Source: Piezodorus guildinii (lineage: Eukaryota; Arthropoda; Insecta; Hemiptera; Pentatomidae). From it: a stretch of 64,000 bases of DNA. Position 1 is the stretch's first letter. Every line of letters starts with the position of its first letter. The position numbers and the translations under genes are program-made. The stretch covers positions 97,951,237 to 98,015,236 of the forward strand of contig CM041292.1 in NCBI GenBank assembly GCA_023052935.1, in the 5' to 3' direction. The notes beneath the pieces were generated by a model. It was given only the letters and a program-made list of their open reading frames with translations. It searched no databases and was not told where the DNA came from. Shown piece after piece: positions 35,285 through 47,896 of the stretch.

Positions 35285-36010
35285 CATTCCTAAAAGTCCT
35301 ATAAAACTGAAATTTCATATTTAAGTCAGCTATACACCCCAGATATTACAAAAACATTTCCATATAAATTAGTTAACTAAAAGAGAAACTTTATACCATC
35401 CATTTTGCACCTTTTTTACGATTTCTTAAAAACGGCTCTAACGATTTTGATTAAACTCGATATGTCGATGTAAAATTGGATAGGCTATAATGTCATGTAG
35501 GTTTTATTCTGATTGAAATACTCTGACAGGGCTTAAATATTTCAAAATTTATTCCTTAAAAGTACCTTTAATTTTGTAGATCTCATGAAATTGACCATAT
35601 CATCTGATTAGCATTGCTAAAAAACTTTTAAATATACAAGTTAAACGAATTCGAAAGCAGAAAACTGCAAAAATATATGTTAAATGAATTTTTTTGTTTT
35701 TAAACTTAAGAACAGTAAATAACATGTATAATATACCGTTGGTATGCTAAAGATTTCAGAAAAAAATATTATCTTATACATACTATTGTAAAAGTTAACA
35801 GATAGTGATGAAAAGCCGATAAAACAAACTGAATGTCGTAGATAATAGTATAATACATTATTTAATAAAACATATGTTTATATTAAAACTCAATGTAAAT
35901 AATTTTTTAACAATTTATTTTATTTTCTAAATTTGTTTGAAATTTTTTAAATAGATATTAATAACGAAGGTACGTGAAAGTCCTGTGTTGCTCGAACCAG
36001 ATTTTTATAA
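35285..36010 (+). mobile_element. Family C element, 5'-truncated copy
   Basis: It starts in the body at ACTGAAATTTCATATTTAAG and follows the other copies through ACGGCTCTAACGATTTTGAT, AGGGCTTAAATATTT and ATACCGTTGG. It ends at GGTACGTGAAAGTCCTGTGT, ACCAGATTTTT. The right inverted repeat is mutated (GGTACGTGAAAGT). No open frame. Confidence 0.65.
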
Positions 36011-36347
36011 ATAAAAATTGAATAAAAAAAAACCAACCACAACCTACAATGTATACATTCCTAAATAATAGAATGAAATTAACACTTATAAAGATGAAGG
36101 TGAAAATTCCAGTGATCAATTAACTTTTATCGCAGGTAGTTATAAAGTTTATTCTGCGAAGCCTATAAACCTGAGGACCGAAGTAACAAGTACAAAAAGA
36201 AGTCTCAAATTTAATTGTACCACTAATTGCGGTCTCAAATTGCCTCTGGAATCTTCACTGCCCCAATCATTTTAAAAAAGAAGTCTTTCGTTTTTAACCT
36301 ACTTAAACTACATTGGGTTAGTTTAAAAATATAAAAATCATATCATT

Positions 36348-36843
36348 TTATTTAATCTTCTACTCTTCTACCGCCAACGGTGTGAGCATCCTTTTTATAG
36401 AGCCTAATCCATTGATCTCTCTCCTGAACCAATCTTCTTCTCCTTCTCCAATCCAGACCTCTTCTGTCAAAGGCTTCCTGAATCGCGCCTTCCCAAGTCT
36501 TCCTCGGTCTTCCTCTTGGTCTTAGACCTTCCACCCTTGTCTCATATACAGCCTTTGCTACTCGGTTTTCTGCCATTCTTGAAACATGGTCGAACCATCT
36601 CAGTTGGTGCTCTTCAATAATATCCAGAGCAGGCTGAAGTCCCAGGTTTGACCGTATTGTTACATTTCTCACTCGGTCTCTTCTGGTCTTCCCCTCCATT
36701 CTTCTTAGGTATCTCATCTCCATCGCTTGTAGCTGACTCTTGTGCTTTTTGGTTAGAGTCCAAGATTCACTTGAATATGAGAGAATCGGTAAGAAAGTAT
36801 TTTTATATACTACGGTTTTAGTGTTTTTTGACACTTCTTTTTT
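36348..36843 (-). mobile_element. 5'-truncated non-LTR retrotransposon insertion with 11-bp TSD
   Basis: ATCATATCATT occurs at 36337-36347 and again at 36844-36854. Between them lies only the C-terminal coding part of an RT and a very short TAAATAAA-type tail (minus strand, ending at 36348). This is the expected product of target-primed reverse transcription that stopped early. An open frame still spans nearly the whole insert, so it is likely recent. Confidence 0.85.
36352..36834 (-). pseudogene. RT C-terminal region (RTE/CR1-like endonuclease-RT family), open but truncated
   Basis: The frame reads LPILSYSSESWTLTKKHKSQ, MEMRYLRRMEGKTRRDRVRN, LRWFDHVSRMAENRVAK, GRPRKTWEGAIQEAFDRRGL and ends GGRRVED. 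The order 'SYxSExWTL ... RYLRRxxGxTRxDRxRN ... LRWxxHVxRM ... GRPRKTWxxxI' is the standard C-terminus of endonuclease-reverse transcriptases widespread in insects. No catalytic RT box is present because the insertion begins downstream of it. There are no stops or frameshifts over ~160 codons, unlike the other RT relics here. Confidence 0.85.
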
Positions 36844-36854
36844 ATCATATCATT

Positions 36855-37220
36855 ATTATTTTAATTATCACTTTTTTTCATAAATGGACTTAATGATAAT
36901 GTGTCCGTGGCATTCTATATTCGAATGAGACTATTCATCGCATCATAATTAATTTCAGGTTCGCGTTAGAGGATTGTATATTTTTTAAATTGTCAATCAC
37001 TGGAGCAAATAATGATAAGAGAATATAACATTAATTTAGCATACAATAATATAACATTTAAAATATTTTTGTAGATTGTTTTGGAAGACCCTTTATCATA
37101 AAAATAGAGTTCTAAGCATGACTGGATTTGAAATAACCACGTTTTTCATAACCAGTAGTAAGGGGAAAAGAACAAATTATTACATGGTGGTTTATTGTTT
37201 CAAAACAGTTTTAGTATTAA

Positions 37221-37261
<41 letters not shown>

Positions 37262-38220
37262 GTGTGTGTGTGCGTTTTTGGATACTACAATTTTGGTATT
37301 TGGATACTACAATACATATCTTGAAACAAGAAATCTAAAATTTAAGTTTCTACATTTCTTTTATATGATTTATTCTTTATGATCGATGACAATGATTCAT
37401 TATGGGATATTATAGCCAATATAACAAAGAGCTTATTTAAACAAATAAAACATTTTTAATTCAGTAGTTCATTACATGTTTAGTTCTTCTATGGTTATGT
37501 TAAGTCACGTTTTACAGTAATAATAATAGGTTCAACGAACCCAAAGGTAATATGATATAGTTTGTCTATGAAAATTTAGTTTGGGGAGCGTTGTTGAAAT
37601 CTTTGTACAGCTAACCTCTAAGAAATACCACCTCGACACTGACGTTCATAATGATGATTTTTTAGTACGAGTTAGACAACAAAATCACCTTTTTTTTCAT
37701 AAAACATTAATACTTTTTTATAATATGCTTTATTAAATTATAATTAATTTGTGTTGTAAGGCTTTAATTCTAATAATTAGTTCCTTCTGGTGAGAGACGT
37801 GAAAGCACACACAAAAGCCAACGACCACGAATAAATTACAAGGTCGGGGGCATTACACGTGGGTGACAAAGCGGTAGGATACAAAGGAGAAAAGTACCAT
37901 TTCTAAGGGAGGTCTAAATTAGTGATGCCGAACGGATGAGGTGTATGAAAGGTCGTCACAGGTGTTGGGCAGCATAGCAATCACCTTTTCTATGTGTCTT
38001 GTCTAGTATGCCTAAGGTAAATGGACGCTTCCTTATAACTAGTTTAAAAAATATGGCTTATTTGTGTTATGTACATGAACAGGTGTCTCAAATATTGATG
38101 CATTTGTCTGAAATTCTTGTTTTAATTGGATTTTTACAGACACATTTATTTATAATAAAACTGTATTTAATTTATAAAAATTCCGTCGAATAAAACTAAA
38201 GTTCTGTAATGTATCTTTTA
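36855..38220. other. AT-rich stretch with (AT)n/(GT)n at 37207-37272
   Basis: No gene recognised. The microsatellite is an AT tract with TTATATAT symmetry followed by ACACGTGTGTGTGTGTGCG. Confidence 0.55.
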
Positions 38221-38224
38221 ATTT

Positions 38225-39165
38225 TTAAAAAAGCATTTTGACCTTTTTAAAATTCTTTTCTCTGATGTTAAATAACTTAAAAAATTACCTCCCTTCAAAA
38301 TTTGAGGACTTGCGTTCCAAGATACGTAGAATCCAAATAACGCGACATTTCTCAAAAAAAAAAAAAAAAAAAAAAAATGGACCAATTTTCTTGTAATTCG
38401 CCACAAAAATACTAGCATCCAACGATAATTCTAACAACTAGACGTTGATATCAGCTAGTTATGTTTAAAATGGAGGCCGATTAAAAATGATTTAATTCAA
38501 TAATTAACTTATTTTAGAAGATAGGGAAAAATTTTACTAATGTTTTTAACCAAACCGTAAATAATTATGAAAAAAGGAAAGAAAGAAATTGAAATTTTAC
38601 CTATAAATAGGTCCATAACTCACTTATTTTTTAAGATCCTCCATAAAACATGTAAAGACCTTAAGAATTAGTAAAGCGGGATAAAAAAATCATCTAGATA
38701 TTCAAGTCAGATATTATAATAGATGTAATTGCACCAAAACTCGGTTATGATTGAAGATAGAGAAAAATCGAAAAGATTTTCGAGATCAAGACACCGCAAT
38801 GAACAAAGAGAGGAAAAAATACTTATATGATCAAGCCACAACTTATAAGAGATGTGATTCCTTGCTAACTCGGTTATTATTGATGACGGAGAAAAAATGT
38901 AAGGTGCTCTGGAATAAGGTCTGCTCTAACTAAGTGTCATGTAAGAGAATTAAATATTCTACAAAATTAAAAAATAATCATTGAAATTGGTCCCGAACTA
39001 GCAGAGATAATAGCGCTTTGAAATTAGCAGTAATAATATACCCTTTTCCTTTGAACTATTTATTGCTTTTCATATTAGTTAATTGCCTATTCACAGCTAT
39101 ATAAACAGTTGTACCCTGATATATTTATTTGGAAATAAACCATAGCGTAATAATTTTCAGCGCAT
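38225..39165 (-). repeat. Family H copy or composite, minus orientation
   Basis: 38260-38530 matches 21120-21380 (GACTTGCGTTCCAAGATACG, TGGACCAATTTT, GTTGATATCAGCTAGTTATG, AAAATGGAGGCCGATTAAAA). 38970-39165 matches the other end (TTTGAAATTAGCAGTAATAA, AATTGCCTATTCACAGCTAT, AACCATAGCGTAATAATTTT). The middle (38570-38930) holds two plus-strand copies of an ACTCGGTTAT(G/T)ATTGA(A/T)GA phrase also seen near 57430. The unit is therefore a mosaic. A 29-base A run lies at about 38347-38376. Confidence 0.5.
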
Positions 39166-39169
39166 GGTA

Positions 39170-41800
39170 ATTGGTAAGCGAATTCTGAACCGTATCAGTA
39201 TTATTTATATGTATTTCATCTATGGTGAAAATGTAAGGGGTGGTTTACAACGTCCGTTCACCATACCTCAAGCTAAAATCACAGTGAATAAAATTGTTAA
39301 AGGGCATATCCGGGTTAGGATGGTAAATCTCTCCCCCTCTCCTCCCCGACTTTCTTTACTCAAACTTGGGGGATCAATTTGGTATTAAATAAAATATAAA
39401 AAAATTATCTAAATATTTACCTTTTTAATTCAACCTCTTTTTTCAATTTTAATACTTTTTTAATAGAAAAATTTGAAATTAATTAATTTTTTCTCTAATT
39501 CTTAGGGGTCGAAGGCATCAAAAAATCAAAATGTAGACTTTATAATTTAGATAAATTAAGACTTCCCTATTACAATGTTTAGTAACAGTGGCTAAAATTA
39601 ACAGAAAATGTTATATTTTATAAGCCTAATAAAAATTTGCAAAAATAATTTACTCATATTTATTTCTAACTCTCTCCAACGAGAAACAACTTTCCTTAGC
39701 AGAATAGAACACGAGACAGAACTGAGAGGCGTACACGATTAGTATTGTCAATGTTATTCGTCTCTAATAGGTATGACAATTGTAGAAAGCAATCTCCAGC
39801 GTACCGTTTAGTTGGAGTGGTCTAATTGTCTTTGAAGAGAAGGAGGCTGTAAAGGAGCAAATGTTTATAGACAATGCTATCAGCACAATAAAGCAGTCGC
39901 TGCGATTATGGCAGAGGAAAGATAACATCTCCGTGGGACGTTGAGGGCATATTGTTCCATTAGATGGTCCTATTTGTGTCATTATCCCATGCTAGAAAGC
40001 TCTTCGATAGTGAACCTTCTGGAATCTGGAGCTGGAATTCGTTCTGACCTTTATCAAAAAGGTTCCTGCATTATTCAGGGACGATTAACGATCTCTGGGA
40101 TAGAAGAGAGAGCTTATAGTCATATCATTTTTTTTTTTAAATTTTGTACAAAATGTTTCATCAAAACATTTATGTTCTCACAAATGTAAAAATTTGATGC
40201 TAAAAACTAATATCTAACTGGCTCATACCAGTGACGCGGTTGAGAGAGAGGCGCTGGGATTTCATGGATTCCGCTTTTCCCTCTACAAGTGGAGGGAAAA
40301 TCCCAGTCTGGGGTTCCTTTAGCAGATTTCAATTAATGTCTATAGTTATTGTTGTATTGTATAAATTTTATGTAATTTTACTTTAACATTATTTTCTGTA
40401 TATATTGTATGAATGTGGTCTTATATTACTATTATTACTGTTCATTTAAAAACAAATTGTAATATATTTTATATTATATAATTTTTTTTAAAAACACAAC
40501 TAATATAGCAATATTACGTCATTTTTGTCCGGCCTTTGAACAGCACATTAAATTTTATAAATACACATATATGCTACTCAACATTTTTGATTTTCATGAT
40601 TTTTTTTTTTTTTTTTAAACTGGACATAAAATATTTTTCTGGCTAATACATTTAATATGGCAGCCATTCTAAGTCAGCTTCGCAGCTGAAAACAAGTGTT
40701 CGGAAAATCTTTCTAATTCTTGTAATTTTGTAGATAACAAATAAATAATCGACACTAAGATAAAGGTATGCTTTATATTTTACACACAATCCATAACCAA
40801 AAAGTGAAAAAATTGGTTTGAAAAATTCTCGAAAATTAATAAAAAACGAGATTTTTAGCGAGTTAAAATTACAAGAAGGAAAAAAATAAATAAGAATCAG
40901 AATAAAAAATAATTGTTAAAACCTCAATTAGACCCACATATATTCATATTAAGTAATTTATCAATTAAAAAAAATAAAATTACAAGAAACAAACGTTTAG
41001 AGAAACTACGATGATAGGAATCTAATATTCAATAGTTTGAAACAATAATAAATAATGTCTGAACCGGAAATTAAAAATTAATCCCAGTAAATCAGTAACG
41101 ATCATTTTCTTATTCACACCAAATATGGATCACTAAATTTTACGCTAAGTACGCTCACATACCATGGTATAAAATATCTTGGAATAAAGCAGATAAACTT
41201 AGTATCTGTTTTAGAAGTTGTAATTGATGTTATATTACTCAATCTAAATTAAATGTTTCGACTCATTAATGTTGCTTTAATTATAAAATTTTAACATTAG
41301 ATTTTATTTCAATATTAAAGATCATACGAAAACATTATCGTTAAGCTTTCGAGATGCTTTATTCATTCTGTGGTTCTTACGGTTTTATTATGATATTTCC
41401 ATAAAACTATCACAAGGAAAAGAATCGATCAAGAAAAGATGTTAATGAAAAGTTAAATTAAATCTTCTATTATGCAGTTTTAAGGCAAGTGAGTTGCTAA
41501 ATTTGGAAGGTTAGATACGACAAGCCATTAGACAGACTAATTACCTTTCCAACAGGTGTGCCCACCTTCCGCAGGTTGCTAACAGCCAACCCTTTCATAA
41601 TATTTGCGCTCAACCATTTGTGCAAACGCACGCAAGGTTAGCCTAAGAGCATTGTTTTGGGAATAATCAGAGACAGAAATAAACCTACGACCTCCTACTC
41701 ACTCACAAAAGTATTCATTAAATAGGAAAAAACTGAATAAGTTTCGATATGTGTAAAACAACACTAAATAAACCAAAATATTTATAAATATAAATACATA
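39170..41800. other. AT-rich stretch, nothing firmly recognised
   Basis: Short frames at 39764-39982 and 39941-40189 overlap on opposite strands and have no known domain. A GC-richer patch lies at 40228-40325. ATATGGCAGCCATT at about 40656 resembles the AATGGCGGCC phrase of family H. Confidence 0.4.
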
Positions 41801-41809
41801 AAAAAACAT

Positions 41810-42135
41810 AGATATTGAAAATAATGAACCTTTGTAGGAAAAAAAAATTACCCTCTACTCCAAGATTTTAAGTAATTACGTTAAACGATATAAGTAGAAC
41901 CTTAAGAACGAATAAAATGACCGCCTGTCCATCGTCCGAATTCATAAACACTCGATTTCAATAAATTCAAAATAAATCTAGCTAGTAAATAGAGAACAAA
42001 AACAAATAACGATTCAAATTATTACAAAATATTTTATTATTTTCAAATAACCATATTATGGTATAACTCTTTCTAGGTGCTGAACTTTTCGAATTTCTTC
42101 ATTTTCAATAATGAGCGAGTTTTGATGGAATATGA
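41810..42135. repeat. Two family H ends in inverted orientation
   Basis: 41812-41960 begins at the hairpin end (ATTGAAAATAATGAACCTTT) in minus orientation. 42015-42135 runs in plus orientation (ATTATTTTCAAATAACCATA, TATGGTATAACT, TTTTCAATAATGAGCG). Together they look like the two ends of a short internally deleted copy. Confidence 0.4.
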
Positions 42136-42324
42136 TTTACTATAATTTGTGACTTGAATATATAGATCAACTGTTTTCTTCTCTTTTTTTTTTTATGTTT
42201 ATCACGCTCTGCATAATCTAAAACTCTTATATATTAATAAGTTAAGATAATAACTTAACCAACCAACACCCTCCATACATAACACAGTATCCAACAGTTT
42301 AAATCCTCAGTCCAATCTCTTCAA

Positions 42325-42519
42325 ACTAGATCGCTCCATTCTGACCTCTACATTCTTACCCATAGAACTAAATCTTTTGATCACTCCTTTTATATACGCT
42401 CTGTAGCCCTCTAGAATTCCCTACCAACTCATATTCGCCATGCTTCTTCCCTTCTCTCATACAAATCCCATCTTTTCCAACATGTTTTGACACTCCAAAC
42501 TGACGCACAACAAATGTGA
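42325..42519 (+). pseudogene. Non-LTR RT extreme C-terminus
   Basis: The frame reads TRSLHSDLYILTHRTKSFDH, SFYIRSVAL, stop, NSLPTHIRHASSLLSYKSHL, FQHV. The pattern 'SFxxRSVxLWNSLPxxIRxAxSLxxFKxxLxxHL' closes the proteins of CR1-, L2- and several other LINE groups. The expected Trp before NSLP is the stop codon TAG here, a one-base change from TGG. Only this tail is present, consistent with strong 5' truncation. The sequence to about 42720 is likely its 3' UTR. Confidence 0.65.
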
Positions 42520-43464
42520 ATTTGCAACTCAATTATCCCAATTTCGATGTAAGATATAATTAGATATTTTGCCCCGATCCTAGAGTATTGTGGAATAATT
42601 AGTTTATTTTAAATTCCCTCAATACTAGTATCTTTTAGGAGAATTCTTTTCTTCTTTATTTGCTTATAATCAATATTTTTTTGTACATATTTAGGTTATA
42701 TTTTTGTTTATTTTAATTTTTTTGCCCATTGTAAATAAAAAGTGTTTGTATTTGTTTCTCTGTCAGACATATATATTAATATGTACTGTACAATATTGTT
42801 ATTCTTAAGGGCATACTCCCACAATAAAGTTTTAATTATTATTAAATACAAAAGTGGAAACCATTTATTTTGTTTTTTAGTGTGTAGCAGGATATCAAGA
42901 AAAATAGAACCACAAGAAGTGATACACTCGTAACGGTAATATTTCGATCTACACACGGTATGTGCCAGTTCAACCAGAACCGAATACAAATATGAACAGT
43001 TGGCAGTAAAAACATATTCGGGATGGGTTGCATTGGGTTGGCATTACAAGACTGAGAAGTAACATCGCATTTATACACCGTTACAGCTCCTAAAAAAGTA
43101 TATTCAAAAGCAACCATTTAGAAAATCTATTTAACAACCATGTTCTGAAAAATGTTTTGAAGATATCTAAATTATACACGAAGAATTCGTCATATTTTTT
43201 TTCTGATAAGATACTTTTGCTTCGCTATTAAGTTTACAATTATATTCTTAGTGACTTAGATATAAGAACTACTTAAAGAAATAGCCTGGAGACACAATAT
43301 CAGTATCAAGCAAGAGAAGGCGTTACCTAAACATCCAATAGGAAATCCGTTATTGCGGTCTGAGGATCTTGGAATGAAACTCAATCGAAATGTCATTCTA
43401 TGGTTCTTTCGACTGGAGAATATGACATTTATAACGTCAAAGGATATAGTTCAAGATTCACATG

Positions 43465-43990
43465 AATACAAAACGAGAGCATTTTCGTTTTTGTTTATAC
43501 CAACAAATTTAATTATATAACTCATTGATTCACAAAGTTCTCTGTTTTTAACGTAAATTACTTAGGAATGACAGCTGACATTCACTGAACATATCAATAG
43601 AAAAATCGAAAAAACAAACCAAAAGATGTATTTATAAAATGTTTCCATTAAAAAAAAATCCAATTTAACCACTCAGAACAACCTCCTCCTTTATAAAACA
43701 GTTATAAATGTCCAGATCTGTTATTCCTCGCCCATCGGAAGTTCGACTTGTAATACTTATTACAAAAAAAAAAAAAAATAAATAAAAGCAATCCAAAACA
43801 TAAGTATGCAGATAATCAATAACTAACCATGGTATACTAATATCTCAACAGTGCTCAACCAACTAAATATTCCCACATTACAGGAGTTCACACAGAAACC
43901 AAAAAATAATTTGGTAAATTCTAAAAACTCACTGAAACACGAAATTGTTACTTACAATAAAACTTCACCTGCGTGATACACTCATAAAAG
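43465..43990 (+). pseudogene. Fourth Jockey-like RT C-terminal relic
   Basis: Several blocks can be read in changing frames: KTRAFSF near 43470, NYLGMTADIH near 43555, TEHINRKIEKTNQKMYL, NNLLLYKTVINVQICYSSPI, KAIQNISMQIINN, and NQLNIPTLQEFTQKPKN. Their order matches 'YLGxxxDxxLxxxxHI ... LLYKxxIxPxxxY ... IQNxxLRxIxN ... LxIPTLxEFxxxxxxxF' at the end of Jockey RTs. A poly-A run, stops and frameshifts show long decay. The wording differs from families A and B. Confidence 0.6.
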
Positions 43991-43994
43991 AAGT

Positions 43995-45295
43995 AAACAA
44001 GTACTTTTAAATTAATATCCTATTTATACTGAGATGATTTTTTTTTTTTTTTTGGTGGGGGGGGGGATATTGTTAGTTTTCTATTGTATCAAAGAATATT
44101 GTATTGTATTATCAATGGACCAAAATCGATTAATGATCTAAACCCAGTTATCATGATAAAATAGCCAAATCATGATACAAAACACATTTGTATTCAATGC
44201 ACATTGTAAATAAATATTATAATTATTATTATATACGTATCTTTTTTTATGAAAACGACATATAAATCAAATAATAAAAAACACAAGCTCAGCCAAAGAT
44301 CGTTTCGTACCAGCTAAAAAAACAACAAGTACTCGTTAAAATAATACTTTCTTACCGATTATTCCATATGATTAGGATGGTTCACAAATAATGACTTTTT
44401 TTAAGGGACGTTATTTTTTTATTCTATGTTTTTTTTCTTAAGGAATAAGTTACATTCCTCGTGCCTGAAGAAATAGTTCAAGATTTGCGTGTAAAATTTA
44501 AGATTAAGATAATAAAATTATTTATTGTTTATTTTTCTCCAAAGATCATTCATTGGCTAAGCCTTTGGAAGTTTGAATAAAATGTCCGTATTAATGCAGA
44601 CATTAAAACCACACCAGTACTAAACTTGATAAGAATGTGCTCTACATTTTTTGCCCACAAAATAATCACTAGAAACTGTGAGAAAGGTGGTTAAAAGAAC
44701 TCACAATAAAACACGATTGGAAAATTTTAGTTGTGAGGTTTTTTTTTTTTTTTCTTTCCCCGGTTCCTGCAGGGTTGCAGAGGTTACGTTCATTCATTAC
44801 CTTCGTATACGAGGAAGAAAAACATTATATAAATAAAATATTAAATGCTGAGAGGTGGAAACATCCGTTGACCCTCAAACAAAGTAGGAATACCGACGAC
44901 AAGAGACTGCCCGGAAGAGGCGGACAATAGACAACGGATGGTCAGTTATTACACCGACCCACATACGGCCCAGTACCCGGCTGTGCTGGCACAGCCAGGG
45001 GTTGTAATATAGGTAGCACAATATATTAATTTATTATTACACTATAAAGTAGGTATTAAGTAAGTACAGTACAGTAAGTACAGTTTCATTAGTCTTAATA
45101 GCCTTTCGATTAAACATGGTTGGCAAGGTAATTTCATTACATTCACTATTCGCCTAATTGAATCAATATGTATTAATCAACAATAAACAATTACTCTCAG
45201 ATTGAGAATAACATCATATTGAATTAAAAACAATGATTATAAAATTAACATAAACCTTCTTAGTCTTTAGTTATAAAAAAGTGCAATAGGGTTGC
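43995..45295. other. AT-rich stretch; T-run followed by ten Gs at 44057-44066
   Basis: No gene recognised. The G10 run is exceptional in this AT-rich DNA. A GC-richer patch at 44755-45010 was not identified. Confidence 0.45.
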
Positions 45296-45298
45296 AAT

Positions 45299-45817
45299 CG
45301 GTGCACGTTGATTGAAATCTTTATTATGGATATTATTGAGTTTGATTGAATCCTTAAAAGTTGTCATTTGAAAATTGAGGATTAGACAATCTTATTTAGT
45401 GGATTTGGTACAATTAAGGTTGTAAGTCCAAAAATCTGTTGCGCGCAACGCAGGACTTTCACTTAACTCCGAGTTAAAATCAATTCAAGGATTTTTTAAT
45501 ACATTTAGAGATAAAAATAAATTGTTAAATAATTAATTAAATTGAATTTCAATTTTTCAAAACACGTATCTTATTTAATAATCTATTATCAACAACAGTT
45601 AGTTAGTTTTATCTGTTTTTCATCACACTCCATTAACCTTTATAATACCGTATATTATATAATATTTTCTCTAAAATCATTAGCTATCCAACGGTATGTT
45701 ATACATCTATATTACTATTCTTGTTTTCAAAAACATAATTGCATAAACAAATATTTTTGCACTTTTCTCCTTTACTTGTTTATCAAATTCGCTCAATCTG
45801 CAAATTTAGCGGTTATT
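45299..45817. repeat. Left arm of a large inverted duplication
   Basis: It is the inverted partner of 47897-48392. In a ~180-base comparison (45541 onward) I count three differences. The arm includes both the right end of a family C element (minus orientation) and about 140 bp of unique-looking flank out to CGGTGCACGTTGATTG, so the duplication copied more than the element. The 95-codon and 87-codon frames inside the arms are shared only because of the duplication. Confidence 0.85.
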
Positions 45818-46110
45818 TATCAATGCTGATAATATGATGTGTCTAATTTTTTGAAATCTACAAAATTTAAGGTACTTTACTAGCATTCAAGTCCAATCAG
45901 ACTATTTCAATCAAAATGAAACCTACAACATACTAAAGCCCATTTAATTTCATTACCACATAGCGAGTTTATTCAAAATCGTTATAGCCGTTTTGAGAAA
46001 ATCGTAAAAACTTGCAAAATGCATATTATAAAGTGGCTCTTCTGGTTAGCTAATTTTGATGAAAAAGTGTAGAAATAAACACTTGCATAAACGTCTGTAA
46101 TTTAACAAAA
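45438..46110 (-). mobile_element. Family C element, minus orientation, truncated
   Basis: It begins at the right terminus (CTGTTGCGCGCAACGCAGGA, CTTTCACTTA) and runs through the body landmarks to GCTAATTTTGATGAAAAAGT. The left end with the GT tract is missing. Confidence 0.6.
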
Positions 46111-46114
46111 CCAT

Positions 46115-47625
46115 AGCTAAAAGACCACTCTGCTATTAATAAAATTTCTCACTTCTTTTAAAACATATTTTTCTATTTTAAAAGTAATAAAAGAAATATT
46201 ATTTCGAACAGGTAATGGCGTTGGATAAAAACAAAAAAATGTATTCTTAACTTATTTATTCCGAAAATAGTATAATTTGTGCGATCTATGAAGTCAATTT
46301 GGAAACAAAAAGTCAACAAAAGAAAAAAGGGCTTTACTTTATAAACAGTTATTAGCACAAAAAAAATAAAATAAAATAAATATTTGTAAGATATATTTTT
46401 GGCCAAACCCAAAAAAAAAAAAAAAATTTATTTCAAAATTCACAACGCTTAATGAATATTGATATTATTTCTGTTTATTATTTAATAAACAATACAATAC
46501 TATTCCTCACCTTCAGGTTTACTTACTATTTGGGAAAGTGATGGATACTATTTTAATACTTTTTTAAATATTCTTTTAATTATTTTAAATTATTACTCTA
46601 AGACGGAAAGATCTTTCTGTAACAATTTATATTACTATTTATAATCATCAATGAAGCTGGGATATTAAGGAAACCTAAAGATAGGCAATAGTATCGGGCA
46701 CGTTGCTTGATGGAATAATGAATTAATAAAAGACAGAAATAGGAATAAGATTATTAAGATTTTTTTTTTATTTTAACAATATTCTTTTTGGTACTTATTT
46801 ATTGTATTTTAGTTAACTTTGTACACATGTAATGAATGATTTCTTATAAATTTAATACTTATTGCCCCAGAGTGTGTCAGTATTTGGCAAATTAATTTTA
46901 AAAATATATATATACATATCAATAATAAAACATACAGATTAGTAAAGAGATTGAGAACTGTGGACTCTGATGATATTAGTAATTAATTTTTCGAAACGAT
47001 TATATATCGAAACTTAATCCGAGTAGAAAGAACTTGGTGAATCTCCTTGGTCTGACGTAGGAGCTGCTCCATCCTATCCTACATTCGCTAAGGACCTTGC
47101 TATTTACCGTAACCTCCTTCACTACAGATCTTCTGGGATTGCCGTAAATACAGGACTGATAACTGCTTCAAATTCACTAACAGGAAATTAGTTAAGCAGT
47201 GTAAGGACTTTTAAGAAAGCACAGTAGTAGTTACATACTAATATATCGGTATGGGAAAATCGCTTTCTCCTACAAATTTTATTAAGGTTTTTATAAGGAA
47301 AGCTTCTGTTTCACTGTATGTAACTCAACTTCAAGGCATGGAAAACTATGAGTTATCGACTTATTCTTATCTGAGTATGGATGTAAAAATTAATCACGTG
47401 GTTTGACCAGAAATAAAGCCATTAGGTTGCGTTCAAAGTGCGTCATATCCTAGAAATATATATAAAATATATATTGAACATTTTTTTTTACTTCTATTTA
47501 AAAGACCACTTGTTAGAAATAGGACATACCTTGTACTAAATTTAAGAAATGCAGAAAATATATATATTTAATAAAAATGTTTCAACTTTTACTTTATTTA
47601 TATCAAATGTGTAGCAAGGGTTATA
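46115..47625. other. AT-rich spacer of the inverted duplication
   Basis: No gene recognised. Short frames such as 46173-46412 (minus) are Lys/Phe-rich low-complexity sequence. Confidence 0.5.
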
Positions 47626-47631
47626 TGGAAT

Positions 47632-47892
47632 GTTTGTTTATTACTTTAACGTTTTTATGTTACAGTGAGAGTCCTAAATTTTGTCTATTCAGGATTAATT
47701 AGGAAAGGGATCTTTAACGAGTACCTGATATCTGCACAGGCTCGGAGCACCATTTCCATGCTCATTATATCAAAAGATGATATAACTAAGGATTTTTTAT
47801 CACAATTACAAAATCCTGAGGCCATCTGCCGAGTTTGAGCCCGCGACATTGGGCATTGAATGCTGTTATGCTTGCCACTATACCACACATCA
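47632..47892 (-). repeat. tRNA-derived SINE, near full length
   Basis: On the minus strand it has an A-box-like GTGGTATAGTGGCAAGCA near 47883-47866 and a B-box-like GCGGGCTCAAACTC near 47843-47830. The body follows (AAAAAATCCTTAGTTATATC, CGAGCCTGTGCAGATATCAG, GTACTCGTTAAAGATCCC, AAAATTTAGGACTCTCACTG) and it ends AACGTTAAAGTAATAAACAA. It abuts the inner edge of the right inverted-duplication arm. Confidence 0.8.
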
Positions 47893-47896
47893 CCAT

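Noticed and set aside
36352..36834. A domesticated host gene, because the frame is long and intact
   Set aside because: It is bounded by an 11-bp target-site duplication and starts mid-domain, so it is a recent truncated insertion.
40228..40325. A hAT or similar transposon end starting CAGTGACGCGG
   Set aside because: No matching inverted end or target duplication was found within several kilobases.
45542..45829. A conserved protein, because the same frame appears at 48153-47890 on the other strand
   Set aside because: The two frames lie in the arms of a recent inverted duplication and inside a non-coding repeat. Conservation is explained by recency.
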